64,000 nucleotides of DNA from Fen-999 sp044220545 (GTDB taxonomy: Bacteria > Pseudomonadota > Gammaproteobacteria > Burkholderiales > Rhodocyclaceae), in NCBI GenBank assembly GCA_044220545.1, contig JBGAQX010000024.1:1-64000 (forward strand), in the 5' to 3' direction. Shown piece by piece: positions 50,751 through 59,800 of the stretch. A program made the position numbers and the translations under genes. The notes below the pieces were generated by a model. The model was not told the DNA's origin and searched no databases. It saw only the letters and a list, made by a program, of their open reading frames with translations. Within the stretch, counting starts at the first letter, position 1. Each line of letters opens with the position of its first letter.

Positions 50751-51877
50751 ACACCTCCGCCACCCTCTGGTTCTCGCTGCGCCGCCGGCTGTTGATGCTG
50801 CTGCTGGGCGGGGTCTCGGCTTGCTGGCTCGCCACGGTCGTCTGGAGCTACGTCGACGTGCACCACGAGATCGACGAAATGTTCGAGGTCGAACACGTGC
50901 GGGCCCCGGAGAACGACGAGGAGCGCCACGAACTGGTCAATCGCATCGCCTGGCGCCTGATCGCACCGGCGCTGTTCGGCCTGCCGCTACTGGGCGCCTG
51001 GGTCTGGCTCGCCACGCGCCGGGCACTGCGACCGCTGGATGCCGTTGCCGCCCAGATCGCCACGCGCCAGCCGGAACGCCTGCACGCCCTGGCGCCTGCC
51101 AGCGCCCCGGAGGAAATCCGCCCCCTCGTCCAGGCCATCAACGATCTGTTCGGGCGCGTGGAAAAGGCTTTGGAATCCGAGCGCCGTTTCACGGCGGATG
51201 CCGCCCACGAACTGCGCACCCCGCTCGCCGCCCTGGCCACCCAGGCGCAGGTCGCCCTGCGCGCACGCGATACCGAGGAGCGCCAGCACGCCATCGACCA
51301 GTTGATCGCCGGCAGCCGACGCGCCACCCGCCTGGTCGACCAGCTCCTGACCCTGGCCCGGCTCGACCCCGACTCGTCCCGGCCGGCCGACGCGGTGATG
51401 CTCGATCGACTGGCCGAGGAAGTCTGCGCCGCCCACGGCGGGCAGGCGCTGTTGAAGGACATCGCGCTGGAACTCGATGCCCAGCCCGCCACCATCACCG
51501 GCAACGCCGACATGCTGCGCGTCCTGCTGCGCAATCTGATCGACAACGCCCTGCGCTACACGCCGCCCGGCGGCCGGGTGACCGTCGTGGTCGAACCCGG
51601 CCGTCTATCGGTCACCGACAGCGGCCCGGGCATTCCGGCCGGGGAGCGCAACAAGGTCTTCGATCGTTTTCATCGCCTTGCCGGCCAGGACACCGAAGGC
51701 AGCGGCCTGGGCCTTTCCATCGTCGCCCGCATCGCCGAAATGCACGGCGCCGCCATCACCCTCGATGGCGACGACCACGGTTCGGGCCTGCGGGTCGCCG
51801 TGAGCTTTCCGCCCGCGACGAACGGCGAAGACCGGGCCATCAAGCCGGCAACGGGCCAATGTGAAAACCATTATTAA
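50747..51877 (+). CDS. QseC-like sensor histidine kinase, probable CTG start
   Basis: 376-aa kinase. Two helices (12-34 and 72-90), short periplasmic loop, HAMP, HisKA with H154 in RFTADAAHELRTPLAAL, and HATPase with TDSGPGIPAGE and GSGLGLSIV. The open frame has no ATG near the beginning; codon CTG 50747 overlaps the regulator's stop (CTGA), giving the natural coupling and start LNTSATLWFSL. gggag lies 8 bases upstream. A start at the internal ATG of RRLLMLLL would lose part of helix 1. Confidence 0.85.
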   Translation: MNTSATLWFSLRRRLLMLLLGGVSACWLATVVWSYVDVHHEIDEMFEVEHVRAPENDEERHELVNRIAWRLIAPALFGLPLLGAWVWLATRRALRPLDAVAAQIATRQPERLHALAPASAPEEIRPLVQAINDLFGRVEKALESERRFTADAAHELRTPLAALATQAQVALRARDTEERQHAIDQLIAGSRRATRLVDQLLTLARLDPDSSRPADAVMLDRLAEEVCAAHGGQALLKDIALELDAQPATITGNADMLRVLLRNLIDNALRYTPPGGRVTVVVEPGRLSVTDSGPGIPAGERNKVFDRFHRLAGQDTEGSGLGLSIVARIAEMHGAAITLDGDDHGSGLRVAVSFPPATNGEDRAIKPATGQCENHY

Positions 51878-51911
51878 CAAATTGCGCCTACTGTGGCTAT
51901 AATGATTTCAC
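51861..51911 (+). promoter_or_regulatory. Promoter and inverted operator of hipBA module 2
   Basis: -35 ttaaca (51874-51879) and -10 tataat (51898-51903) have an 18-base spacer. Transcription should begin next to ATG 51913, so the mRNA may be leaderless. Half-sites gtgaaaaccattat (51861-51874) and ataatgatttcac (51899-51911) are near-perfect inverted repeats flanking the promoter, suiting HipB repression. Confidence 0.7.
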
Positions 51912-51912
51912 C

Positions 51913-52221
51913 ATGCCAAGCAAGGCTCCCCTGCCCTTCCCGTCGGAAGCCAAACTGCTTGCCGAGTTCGGCGAACGGCTCCGGCTGGCTCGCCTGCGCC
52001 GACGCCTGACCACCACGACGGTCGCGGCACGTTGCGGCATATCGCGGCCGACCCTGGTGAAGGTCGAGCATGGCGACCCCTCGGTGACCTTCGGCACCTA
52101 TCTGCGCGTACTGGCGATCTATGGCCTCGAAGGCGACATGGGGGCCGTTGCCAACGACGACCTGCTCGGCCGTCGACTCCAGGATTTGCAACTGATGCCA
52201 GCCAGGAAGGGGTCGCGATGA
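51913..52221 (+). CDS. hipB: HipB-like XRE antitoxin (module 2)
   Basis: 102-aa regulator with an XRE helix-turn-helix: LRLARLRRRLTTTTVAARCG, then ISRPTLVKVEHGDPSVTFGT, and a C-terminal helix ending QLMPARKGSR. ATG 51913 is next to its predicted transcription start. The stop overlaps the hipA ATG (ATGA at 52218). It is a different subfamily from module 1. Confidence 0.85.
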   Translation: MPSKAPLPFPSEAKLLAEFGERLRLARLRRRLTTTTVAARCGISRPTLVKVEHGDPSVTFGTYLRVLAIYGLEGDMGAVANDDLLGRRLQDLQLMPARKGSR

Positions 52222-53468
52222 GCCGGGATCTTGAAGTCTGGCTGGATTGCGACCTGTGTTCTCGACAGCGACTGGGCACGCTGTCACATGATCGCGGCCA
52301 GGTGCGCTTTGCCTACGACCGGGAGTGGCTCAGGCAGCAGGACATCGCCTTCGCCATCGACCCCCAACTGACACTCGACGCCGCGCCATTCTTCCCCAAG
52401 CCGGATTCCGGCAATTTCGGCGTCTTCCTCGACTCCTCGCCCGATCGCTGGGGGCAGACGTTGATGCGGCGGCGGGAAGCACTGCTGGCGAAGGATGAAG
52501 GCCGCCGCGCCCGCACGCTCTACCCCTGGGATTTTCTGCTCGGCGTTCAGGACATCACCCGGCAGGGCGCCCTGCGTTTCCGCTTCGAGGATGCCGATAC
52601 CTTTCTCGCCAATGAAGCGTGGGCGGCGCCGCCCGTGACCAGCCTGGCCGAGTTGGCGGCCATCGCGAAGGATTTGACGCGCAAGAACATCGACGACCTG
52701 GACAAGCTGAGAAACTGGCTGGCTGTCCTGGTCGCACCAGGCGCTTCCCTGGGCGGCGCGCGCCCAAAGGCCAACTTCCACGAAACGGACGGTTCGCTGT
52801 GGATCGCCAAGTTCCCGGCGCATGACGATGACCGCGACATCGGCGCTTGGGAAGGCGTGGCCTGGTGGCTGGCCGCCCAGGCGGGTATCGCGGTGGCCGA
52901 GGCCAAAGTAGTCACGCTCGGCGTGGGTGGGGGTCGAACCTTCTGTGTCCGCCGGTTTGATCGTGTCGCGGATCACCGACGCTTCTACGCCTCGGCGATG
53001 ACCCTGTTGGCGAAGGACGTCAGCGAAGGCACCAGCTACCTGGAACTCGCTGAATTCATCCTCCGGCGCGGGGATCCGGGGTTCATCGGCCCGGACCTGG
53101 AGCAACTGTTCCGTCGCGTCGCCTTCAATGTCGCCATCGGCAACCGGGACGACCATTTGCGCAACCACGGCTTCCTGTTGGGACCGAAGGGCTGGCGGCT
53201 GGCGCCCGCTTTCGATGTGAACCCGAACATCGACAAGGCCGAGCATGTCCTCAATATCGATGACGTGGACAACCGGCCGTCGCTGGAGACCGTGCTCTCG
53301 ACCAGCGATTTCTACCGGATCACCCCGATGCGCGCGCGAGACATCGTCGCCGACGTCGTTAACACCGTCGCCGGCTGGCGGGCCGCCGCCACCCGGGCGT
53401 CGATCTCGCGCGCGGATATCGAGCTGATGGCGGTGGCGTTCAATGCCCACGCCGAATTCGCCGGGTAA
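52218..53468 (+). CDS. hipA: HipA-like kinase toxin (module 2)
   Basis: 416-aa HipA kinase with GGARPKANF near residue 182, the catalytic GNRDDHLRNHG (about 308-318) and LAPAFDVNP. Start ATG 52218 overlaps the antitoxin stop. Its reading frame extends upstream to 52032 only as shadow. Sequence is well diverged from module 1 HipA. Confidence 0.88.
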   Translation: MSRDLEVWLDCDLCSRQRLGTLSHDRGQVRFAYDREWLRQQDIAFAIDPQLTLDAAPFFPKPDSGNFGVFLDSSPDRWGQTLMRRREALLAKDEGRRARTLYPWDFLLGVQDITRQGALRFRFEDADTFLANEAWAAPPVTSLAELAAIAKDLTRKNIDDLDKLRNWLAVLVAPGASLGGARPKANFHETDGSLWIAKFPAHDDDRDIGAWEGVAWWLAAQAGIAVAEAKVVTLGVGGGRTFCVRRFDRVADHRRFYASAMTLLAKDVSEGTSYLELAEFILRRGDPGFIGPDLEQLFRRVAFNVAIGNRDDHLRNHGFLLGPKGWRLAPAFDVNPNIDKAEHVLNIDDVDNRPSLETVLSTSDFYRITPMRARDIVADVVNTVAGWRAAATRASISRADIELMAVAFNAHAEFAG

Positions 53469-53488
53469 CTGGCCCGGCGGAAGCCGCC

Positions 53489-54556
53489 TCAGCCGTGCGC
53501 CAGCGCCAGGCGACGTTTGCGCACCGCTTCGGCCAGCAGGTCGAGCACCGTCACGGTGTCTTCCCAGCCGATGCAGGCGTCGGTGATGGAGACGCCGTGG
53601 TCGAGCGCCATGCCGGGCTTGAGGTCCTGGCGCCCCTCTTTCAGGTGCGACTCGACCATGATGCCGAAGATGCGGTCCTCGCCGGCGGCCAACTGGCCGC
53701 CGATGTCGCGGGCGACGTCGATCTGCTTCTTGTAGTCCTTGCGGCTGTTGGCATGGGAAAAGTCGACCATCACCCGCGCGGCGAGGCCCGACTTGCCCAG
53801 TTCGACGCAGGCCGCGTCGACGCTGGCCGCATCGTAGTTGGTGTGCTTGCCGCCGCGCAGGATGACGTGGCAGTCCTCGTTGCCGTTGGTGGACACGATG
53901 GCCGAATGGCCCGCCTTGGTCACCGACAGAAAGTGGTGCGTCGCGGCGGCGGCCTTGATGGCATCCACCGCGATCTTGATGTTGCCGTCGGTGCCGTTCT
54001 TGAAACCGACCGGGCAGGACAGGCCCGACGCGAGTTCGCGGTGCACCTGCGATTCGGTGGTGCGGGCGCCGATGGCGCCCCAACTGATCAGGTCGGCCGT
54101 GTATTGCGGGGTGATGGTGTCGAGAAACTCGGTGGCACAAGGCAGGCCGAGTTCGTTGATCTCCCACAGCAGCTTGCGCGCCAGGCGCAGGCCGTCGTTG
54201 ATCTTGTAACTGCCATCGAGGCGCGGGTCGTTGATCAGGCCCTTCCAGCCGACCGTGGTGCGCGGCTTCTCGAAATAGACGCGCATGACGATCTGCAAGT
54301 CGGCGCCGAGCCGCTCGCGCTCCGCGCGCAGCCGGCGCGCATACTCCATCGCCGCCTCGTAGTCGTGGATGGAACAGGGCCCAACCACCACCAGCAACCG
54401 ATCATCGGAGCCGTGCAGGATGCGGTGGATCGCCGCGCGCGCCTCGAAGGTCGCCGTCGCCGCCGGCTCACTGGCCGGAAACTCGCGCAGCAGATGCGCG
54501 GGCGGCGAAAGTTCCTTGATTTCCTTGATGCGGACGTCGTCGACGATGTGTTTCAT
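53489..54556 (-). CDS. aroG: 3-deoxy-D-arabino-heptulosonate 7-phosphate synthase (type I)
   Basis: 355-aa DAHP synthase that joins phosphoenolpyruvate and erythrose 4-phosphate, the first step of the shikimate pathway. Motifs: VVGPCSIHD, MRVYFEKPRTTVGWKGLIND, GARTTESQVHRELASGLS and VMVDFSHANSRKDY. ATG 54556. It follows the fold of AroF/AroG/AroH; which feedback type cannot be read from sequence alone. Its stop is 20 bases from the hipA stop (convergent). Confidence 0.93.
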   Translation of the reverse strand: MKHIVDDVRIKEIKELSPPAHLLREFPASEPAATATFEARAAIHRILHGSDDRLLVVVGPCSIHDYEAAMEYARRLRAERERLGADLQIVMRVYFEKPRTTVGWKGLINDPRLDGSYKINDGLRLARKLLWEINELGLPCATEFLDTITPQYTADLISWGAIGARTTESQVHRELASGLSCPVGFKNGTDGNIKIAVDAIKAAAATHHFLSVTKAGHSAIVSTNGNEDCHVILRGGKHTNYDAASVDAACVELGKSGLAARVMVDFSHANSRKDYKKQIDVARDIGGQLAAGEDRIFGIMVESHLKEGRQDLKPGMALDHGVSITDACIGWEDTVTVLDLLAEAVRKRRLALAHG

Positions 54557-54624
54557 GGCATGGGCCCACGGCTGGATGGCAAGGGCCGGATTCTATCGCA
54601 ACGCAACATGCGCCTCGCGATGGA

Positions 54625-56070
54625 TCAACCGGTGCCGCCCACCGTCAGCCCATCAATCCGCAAGGTCGGCTGGCCGACGCCGACCGGCACGCTCTGGCCT
54701 TCCTTGCCGCAGGTGCCGACGCCGGGGTCGAGCGCCATGTCGTTGCCGATCATCGAGACGCGCGTCAGCACGTCGGGGCCGTTGCCGATCAGCGTGGCGC
54801 CCTTGATCGGCGTGGTGATCCTGCCGTTTTCGATCAGGTAGGCCTCGGCGGTGGAGAAGACGAACTTGCCGCTGGTGATGTCCACCTGGCCGCCGCCGAA
54901 GTTGGCGGCGTAGAGGCCCTTCTTGACCGAGCGGATGATCTCTTCGGGGGACATGCCACCATTCGGGCCGTTGAGCATGTAGGTGTTGGTCATGCGCGGA
55001 ATCGGCAGGTGGGCGAAGGACTCGCGCCGGCCGTTGCCGGTCGGCTGAACGCCCATCAGGCGCGCGTTGAGCGTGTCCTGGAGGTAGCCCTGGAGGATGC
55101 CGTCCTCGATCAGCACCGTGCGCCGGGTCGGGTTGCCCTCGTCATCGACGGACAGCGAGCCGCGCCGGTCGGGGATGGTGCCGTCGTCTACCACCGTGAC
55201 GCCCTTGGCCGCCACCCGCTGGCCGACCCGGCCGGCGAAGGCGGAACTGCCCTTGCGATTGAAGTCGCCCTCCAGGCCGTGGCCAATGGCCTCATGGAGC
55301 AGGATGCCGGGCCAACCGGAGCCCAGTACCACGGTCATGCTGCCGGCCGGGGCCGGTTTGGCGGCCAGATTGACGCTGGCCTGGTGCACGGCCTCGCGGG
55401 CATACTGGCGCAGGCGCTCGTCGGTGAAGTAGCCGTAGTCGTAGCGGCCGCCGCCGCCGGAATGACCCTGCTCGCGCTTCTTGCCGTCGACCATGATGAC
55501 GGTGATCGACACCCGCGCCAGCGGGCGCACATCGGCCGCCAGGTGGCCGTCGGAGCGCGCCACCAGCACCACTTCCCAACTGCCGGCGACATGGGCCATC
55601 ACCTCGGCGACGCGCGGATCGAGGTCGCGGGCGAACTGTTCCAGACGTTCGAGCAGCCGGACCTTTTCGGCATCCGGCAGCGAGGGAATCGGATCGTACG
55701 CGCCATAGAGCGCCGGCGCGGCGCGGCCGGTCAGTTGCGGCAGGCTGCCCGCGGCGCCGGCGGCAGCGATGGCCCGGGTCGCCCTGGCCGCGCCTTGCAG
55801 GGCCGGCAGGCTGATTTCATCGGAGTAGGCGAAGGCGGTCTTGTCGCCACTGACGGCGCGCACACCGACGCCCTGGTCGATGCTGTAGCTGCCCGACTTG
55901 ACGATGCCCTCCTCCAGGCTCCAGGCCTCGGAGCGGGCATACTGGAAATAAAGGTCGGCATAGTCGATGCGGTGCCCGAACATGTCGCCAAAGACGGTGG
56001 CCAGTTTGCCCGGCGTCAGGTCGTAGGGAGCAAGCAGGGTTTGTTCGGCGGTGCGGTAGAGATCGGTCAT
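54625..56070 (-). CDS. tldD: TldD metalloprotease-like protein
   Basis: 481-aa TldD. It partners with TldE/PmbA in a zinc protease that processes modified peptides and toxin antidotes. The metal motif HEAIGH (259-264) is in LLHEAIGHGLEGDFNRKGSS. ATG 56070, 9 bases after the nitrilase-family gene stop. No tldE partner is in the window. Confidence 0.94.
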   Translation of the reverse strand: MTDLYRTAEQTLLAPYDLTPGKLATVFGDMFGHRIDYADLYFQYARSEAWSLEEGIVKSGSYSIDQGVGVRAVSGDKTAFAYSDEISLPALQGAARATRAIAAAGAAGSLPQLTGRAAPALYGAYDPIPSLPDAEKVRLLERLEQFARDLDPRVAEVMAHVAGSWEVVLVARSDGHLAADVRPLARVSITVIMVDGKKREQGHSGGGGRYDYGYFTDERLRQYAREAVHQASVNLAAKPAPAGSMTVVLGSGWPGILLHEAIGHGLEGDFNRKGSSAFAGRVGQRVAAKGVTVVDDGTIPDRRGSLSVDDEGNPTRRTVLIEDGILQGYLQDTLNARLMGVQPTGNGRRESFAHLPIPRMTNTYMLNGPNGGMSPEEIIRSVKKGLYAANFGGGQVDITSGKFVFSTAEAYLIENGRITTPIKGATLIGNGPDVLTRVSMIGNDMALDPGVGTCGKEGQSVPVGVGQPTLRIDGLTVGGTG

Positions 56071-56079
56071 GGAGGTCGG

Positions 56080-56886
56080 TCAAAGCTTTCTGTGAGTCAG
56101 CGCCGGCAGGCTGCCACGTACTTCGGCAATCCGCGCGGGGTCGAGTTCCGCCACGATAACACCCTCGCCTTTGTCCATGCGGGCGAGGCTGTCACCCCAG
56201 GGATCGAGGATCATGCTGTTGCCATGGGTCATGCGGCCGGTCGGGTGCTGGCCGCCCTGGGCGGCGGCGAGCAGATAACACTGGTTTTCGATGGCGCGCG
56301 CCCGCAGCAGGACTTCCCAGTGGGCGCGGCCGGTGGTTTCGGTGAAGGCGGCGGGAACAACCAGAAGATCAACGGCGGACATGGCGCGAAACAGCTCGGG
56401 GAAACGCAAGTCGTAGCAGATGGCCAGGCCGATGCGCAAGGAATGCGGCCCGAGCGGCGCATCGAACGTCACCACCTTGTCACCGGCCTCGATGGTCGCC
56501 GCCTCGTCGTAGCGCTCCTCGCCCTTGGTGAAACCGAACAGGTGGATCTTGTCGTAGCGCGCCACCCGCCGGCCTTGGTCGTCAAATACAAGACAGGAAT
56601 TGAGCAGCTTGTCCGGGTCGCGCGCGGCCAGCGGAATGGAGCCGCCGACCAGCCAGACGCCGTGCTTCCGGGCGGTCTCGGCGAGAAAGGCCTGGATCGG
56701 CCCCTCGTCCGGCAACTCGCGCGCCGCCCGCCGCGTGGCATCGTCGGCGCCGATCAGGGGAAAGTACTCGGGCAGCGCGACCAGCCGCGCGCCCGCCGCG
56801 GCGGCGGTGCCGACCAGACGGGCGGCGGTGGCCAGGTTGGGCGCCACCTCGGGCCCGGAAATCATCTGCACGGCGGCGATCTTCAT
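56080..56886 (-). CDS. Nitrilase-superfamily (carbon-nitrogen) hydrolase
   Basis: 268-aa hydrolase with the catalytic triad E40 (ALPEY), K113 (YDKIHLF) and C157 (AICYDLRFPE). It resembles the Nit1/Nit2 type that removes deaminated glutathione or omega-amides; the exact substrate is unresolved. ATG 56886 overlaps the yhdP stop (ATGA). It is part of the chain yhdP - hydrolase - tldD common in betaproteobacteria. Confidence 0.9.
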   Translation of the reverse strand: MKIAAVQMISGPEVAPNLATAARLVGTAAAAGARLVALPEYFPLIGADDATRRAARELPDEGPIQAFLAETARKHGVWLVGGSIPLAARDPDKLLNSCLVFDDQGRRVARYDKIHLFGFTKGEERYDEAATIEAGDKVVTFDAPLGPHSLRIGLAICYDLRFPELFRAMSAVDLLVVPAAFTETTGRAHWEVLLRARAIENQCYLLAAAQGGQHPTGRMTHGNSMILDPWGDSLARMDKGEGVIVAELDPARIAEVRGSLPALTHRKL

Positions 56887-59800
56887 GGCGCCGGTTCCGC
56901 CTTCTGTTCCACCGAGGGGCCTTGCACCGCCAGCTTTTCGACCGTCGGCTCGATCCAGGAGCCCTTCACCGCATAGTCGAAGGCGAACGCCTTGTCGAGC
57001 GGATTGCCGAATACCTTGTTCATGACCCAGGCCGCCGCGCCGACGGCGGGGTTGACCAGCAGCACACCGGTGGCGACGGTCTCGCTCACCGAGGGCTGCA
57101 CGCGGACCTTGAGGTCCTGCGTCTCCCGCGCCAGATCGACGCTGCCGTTCATCAGCACCTTGGCCGCCGGCCCCTGGATCTGGAGGTCGCGGGTCTCCAT
57201 CACGCCATGGGTGACGGCGAAGCTGCCCTTGAGGCTGTCGAAGGCGAAGCCCTCGCTGAAGATGTCCCGGAAATCGAGGCTGATCCGCCGGGGCAGCGAT
57301 TGCAGGCTGACGATGCCAAGGAGCCGGCCGACGCCCGGTTCCAGCTTGTTGAACTGGCCGTTGGCCGCTTCGAGTTTCAGTTGGCCCTTGAGGCTGCCGT
57401 AGTCGAGCGTGGTCGGCGGACCGGCCCAGCCGAGCCCGCCTTCCAGGCTGGCCGTGCCGCGACGGACGGCGCCGGGGTGTCCGAGGCGCGCCAGCATTTT
57501 CTCGACGCTCTTGGTGCTCAGCCTGAAATCGATTCCGGTTTCGGAAGACGCCGTCGCCGTGCGCGGTTTCCAGCGGCCGGTGCCATCGAGACTGCCATCC
57601 GGGTTCTTCGCGTCGAAGCGCGCGTTCCAGACGCCGTCGATGTTTTCAGCCTTGAGCCGCAACTCGCCCAGGTCGCGGCCATGGAGCAGGAAATGCTCGA
57701 TCGCCAGATCGAGGGCCGGCATGGGTTCGGCGGAGTCGGCCACCGGCTCGGCGGTGCCGGCGTCGGTATTTTCCGGCAGATCCAGACGAGCCAGGCGGGC
57801 GGTCAGTTGGCCGGCGCCCTGGCCGTTCCACTCCAGCTTGCCGGTGGCTTCCCGGCTCTTCAAGTCGATCTTCCAGAGGCCGTTGTCGAGGTTGCCGGCC
57901 AGTTGCAGGGCGTTGATCGAGCGTCCCATGGCCACAAACTCGTCGGCGCGCAGATCGAGCCGATCCAGCGGCAGCGGGTCGGCCTTGCCGCCATTGCCGC
58001 CATTGCCGCCATTGTCGCCATTTCTGCCATTGCCATTGCCGTTGCCCGCCTTTACCAGGCCGCGCCAGAAATCGGTATCGATGCGCGCCGCCTTGACCGC
58101 CAGCAGCACGCCCTGATCCGGCGGACGCGCGTCCGGGCGGCCAACGGCGATCAGGCCGCGCTCCACCACCGCCTTGCCTTCGTCGTGGCGGCGCACCAAC
58201 TGAAAACGCAGCACGTCGCCCAGGCTGGCCGACAACTGGTCCCGCTCGCCGGCCGGCGTCCGCTCGCTGCCCGGGCGCCGGCCCTTGGGCGGCTGCGGCA
58301 GTTCCGGAGGCGGCTTGCGTTCGAACACCAGTGGCAGGGAATCGGCGGTCGTCTTGTTGAAGGGCTCCGGCAGGCTGGAGGAGATGCCTTGCAAGGTCGA
58401 TTCGATGCGCACCTCGGCGGACCGCTTCTTCACCCGGATGGTGCCGGTCCACGGCGCGCCGCCGGACAAGTGTTCGAACAGCGGGTGGCCATACCGCTGG
58501 CGCAGGGCACGCACGCTCATGCTGCCCGCCGCCCGGATGGCGACGCGGCCGTCCTCGGTCGCCACGTCGAGCGTCATGGGCGCGCCGAGCATGGCTGCGC
58601 GCACCTTCCTGGCCTCCAGCACGTCGCCGGTGAAATGGAGTTCGCCGTTGATGTCGGCGAGCGGCGGCAGGTCGGCATCGAAAACCAGCCCGTTGCCGGC
58701 CAGCCGGAAACGGCCATCCACCCGGCTGTCGATCATGCGGTAGAGCGGCAGGTCGAGCCGAAGGCGCAGCTCGCCATTGCCCGAGGCGACCATGTCCTGG
58801 GTGACGTGATCGATGCGCTCGCCCACCGGGCTGGCTTCGACGAAACGCAGAAAATCCGTTGTCGGACCGGTGGCTGTCCCGGTAACGACCAGTTCGGCCT
58901 TGTCCAGATCGGCGATCTCCGCCTTGGTATCGGTTATCTGGACGCCCCACAGTTTGGCCCGGCGGGCGCGGATGACCATGCGGGCACCAACGAACTCCAG
59001 GTCGCCGGCGACATCTTCGAACCCCGGCCAGCCCGTGGCATAGCGCAGGCCGGCGCCCTGGAACGGCCCCTTGATCTCGAAGATGCCCGAGCCGTCGCGA
59101 TAGGGAAAGCGGTCCAGGTCGCCCTTCAGGCGCAGCGTTGCCGCAGCCGCGCCGCCGACGATGGACGCGCGCAGCCAGTCGCGCGTGTCCTGGTTGACCA
59201 CCAGCGGCATGTAGCGCCAGACGGCGGCGCCGCTGGCGCGCGTCAGCCGGGCGGACAGATCGATCTCGCCGGGACCGGTGGCCAGGGTTCGATAGTGGCC
59301 GCTGGCTTCGCCGGCCGCGTCGGCGTTGTGGAAAGTCGCCTTGCGGAGCTGGACGGCCACGGTGCCGCCCTCGACCTTCCAGTCGCCGACCGCGTCGAGC
59401 GCGGTGAGCGGCAGGCTGGGGTCGGCAAAGACCCCCGGCAGCTCGAGGCTGGCATCCCGGCTGGCCAGTTCCAGCGTGCCGCCCTTTTCGTTACCCTCGA
59501 CACTGCCGCTCAGCCCGGAAAACCCCGGCACCGCGCCTTGCGGCCGCAGGCCGAGCTTCTGGAAACGCGCCTTGAGGCTGTAGGTGGCCACCTTCTCGGG
59601 CTCGCCGGTCCACGCCAGGCGCAGGTCGCTCACCCGGCCTTGCGGCCCGTAGGCCACCAGTTTGTCGCGCAGGCCGGCATCGAGCGGCAGGTGCCGGGCC
59701 AATGCCGCCAGCGCACCCAGGTCGAGGCCGTTGGCGGTGGTGTCGCCGCGCGCCAACCGCGTTCCGCTCGCGGGGTGCCACTTGAAGGTGAGGTCGGTCG

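Noticed and set aside
57988..58043. CRISPR-like array
   Set aside because: Units are 9 bases without spacers and lie within a coding frame.
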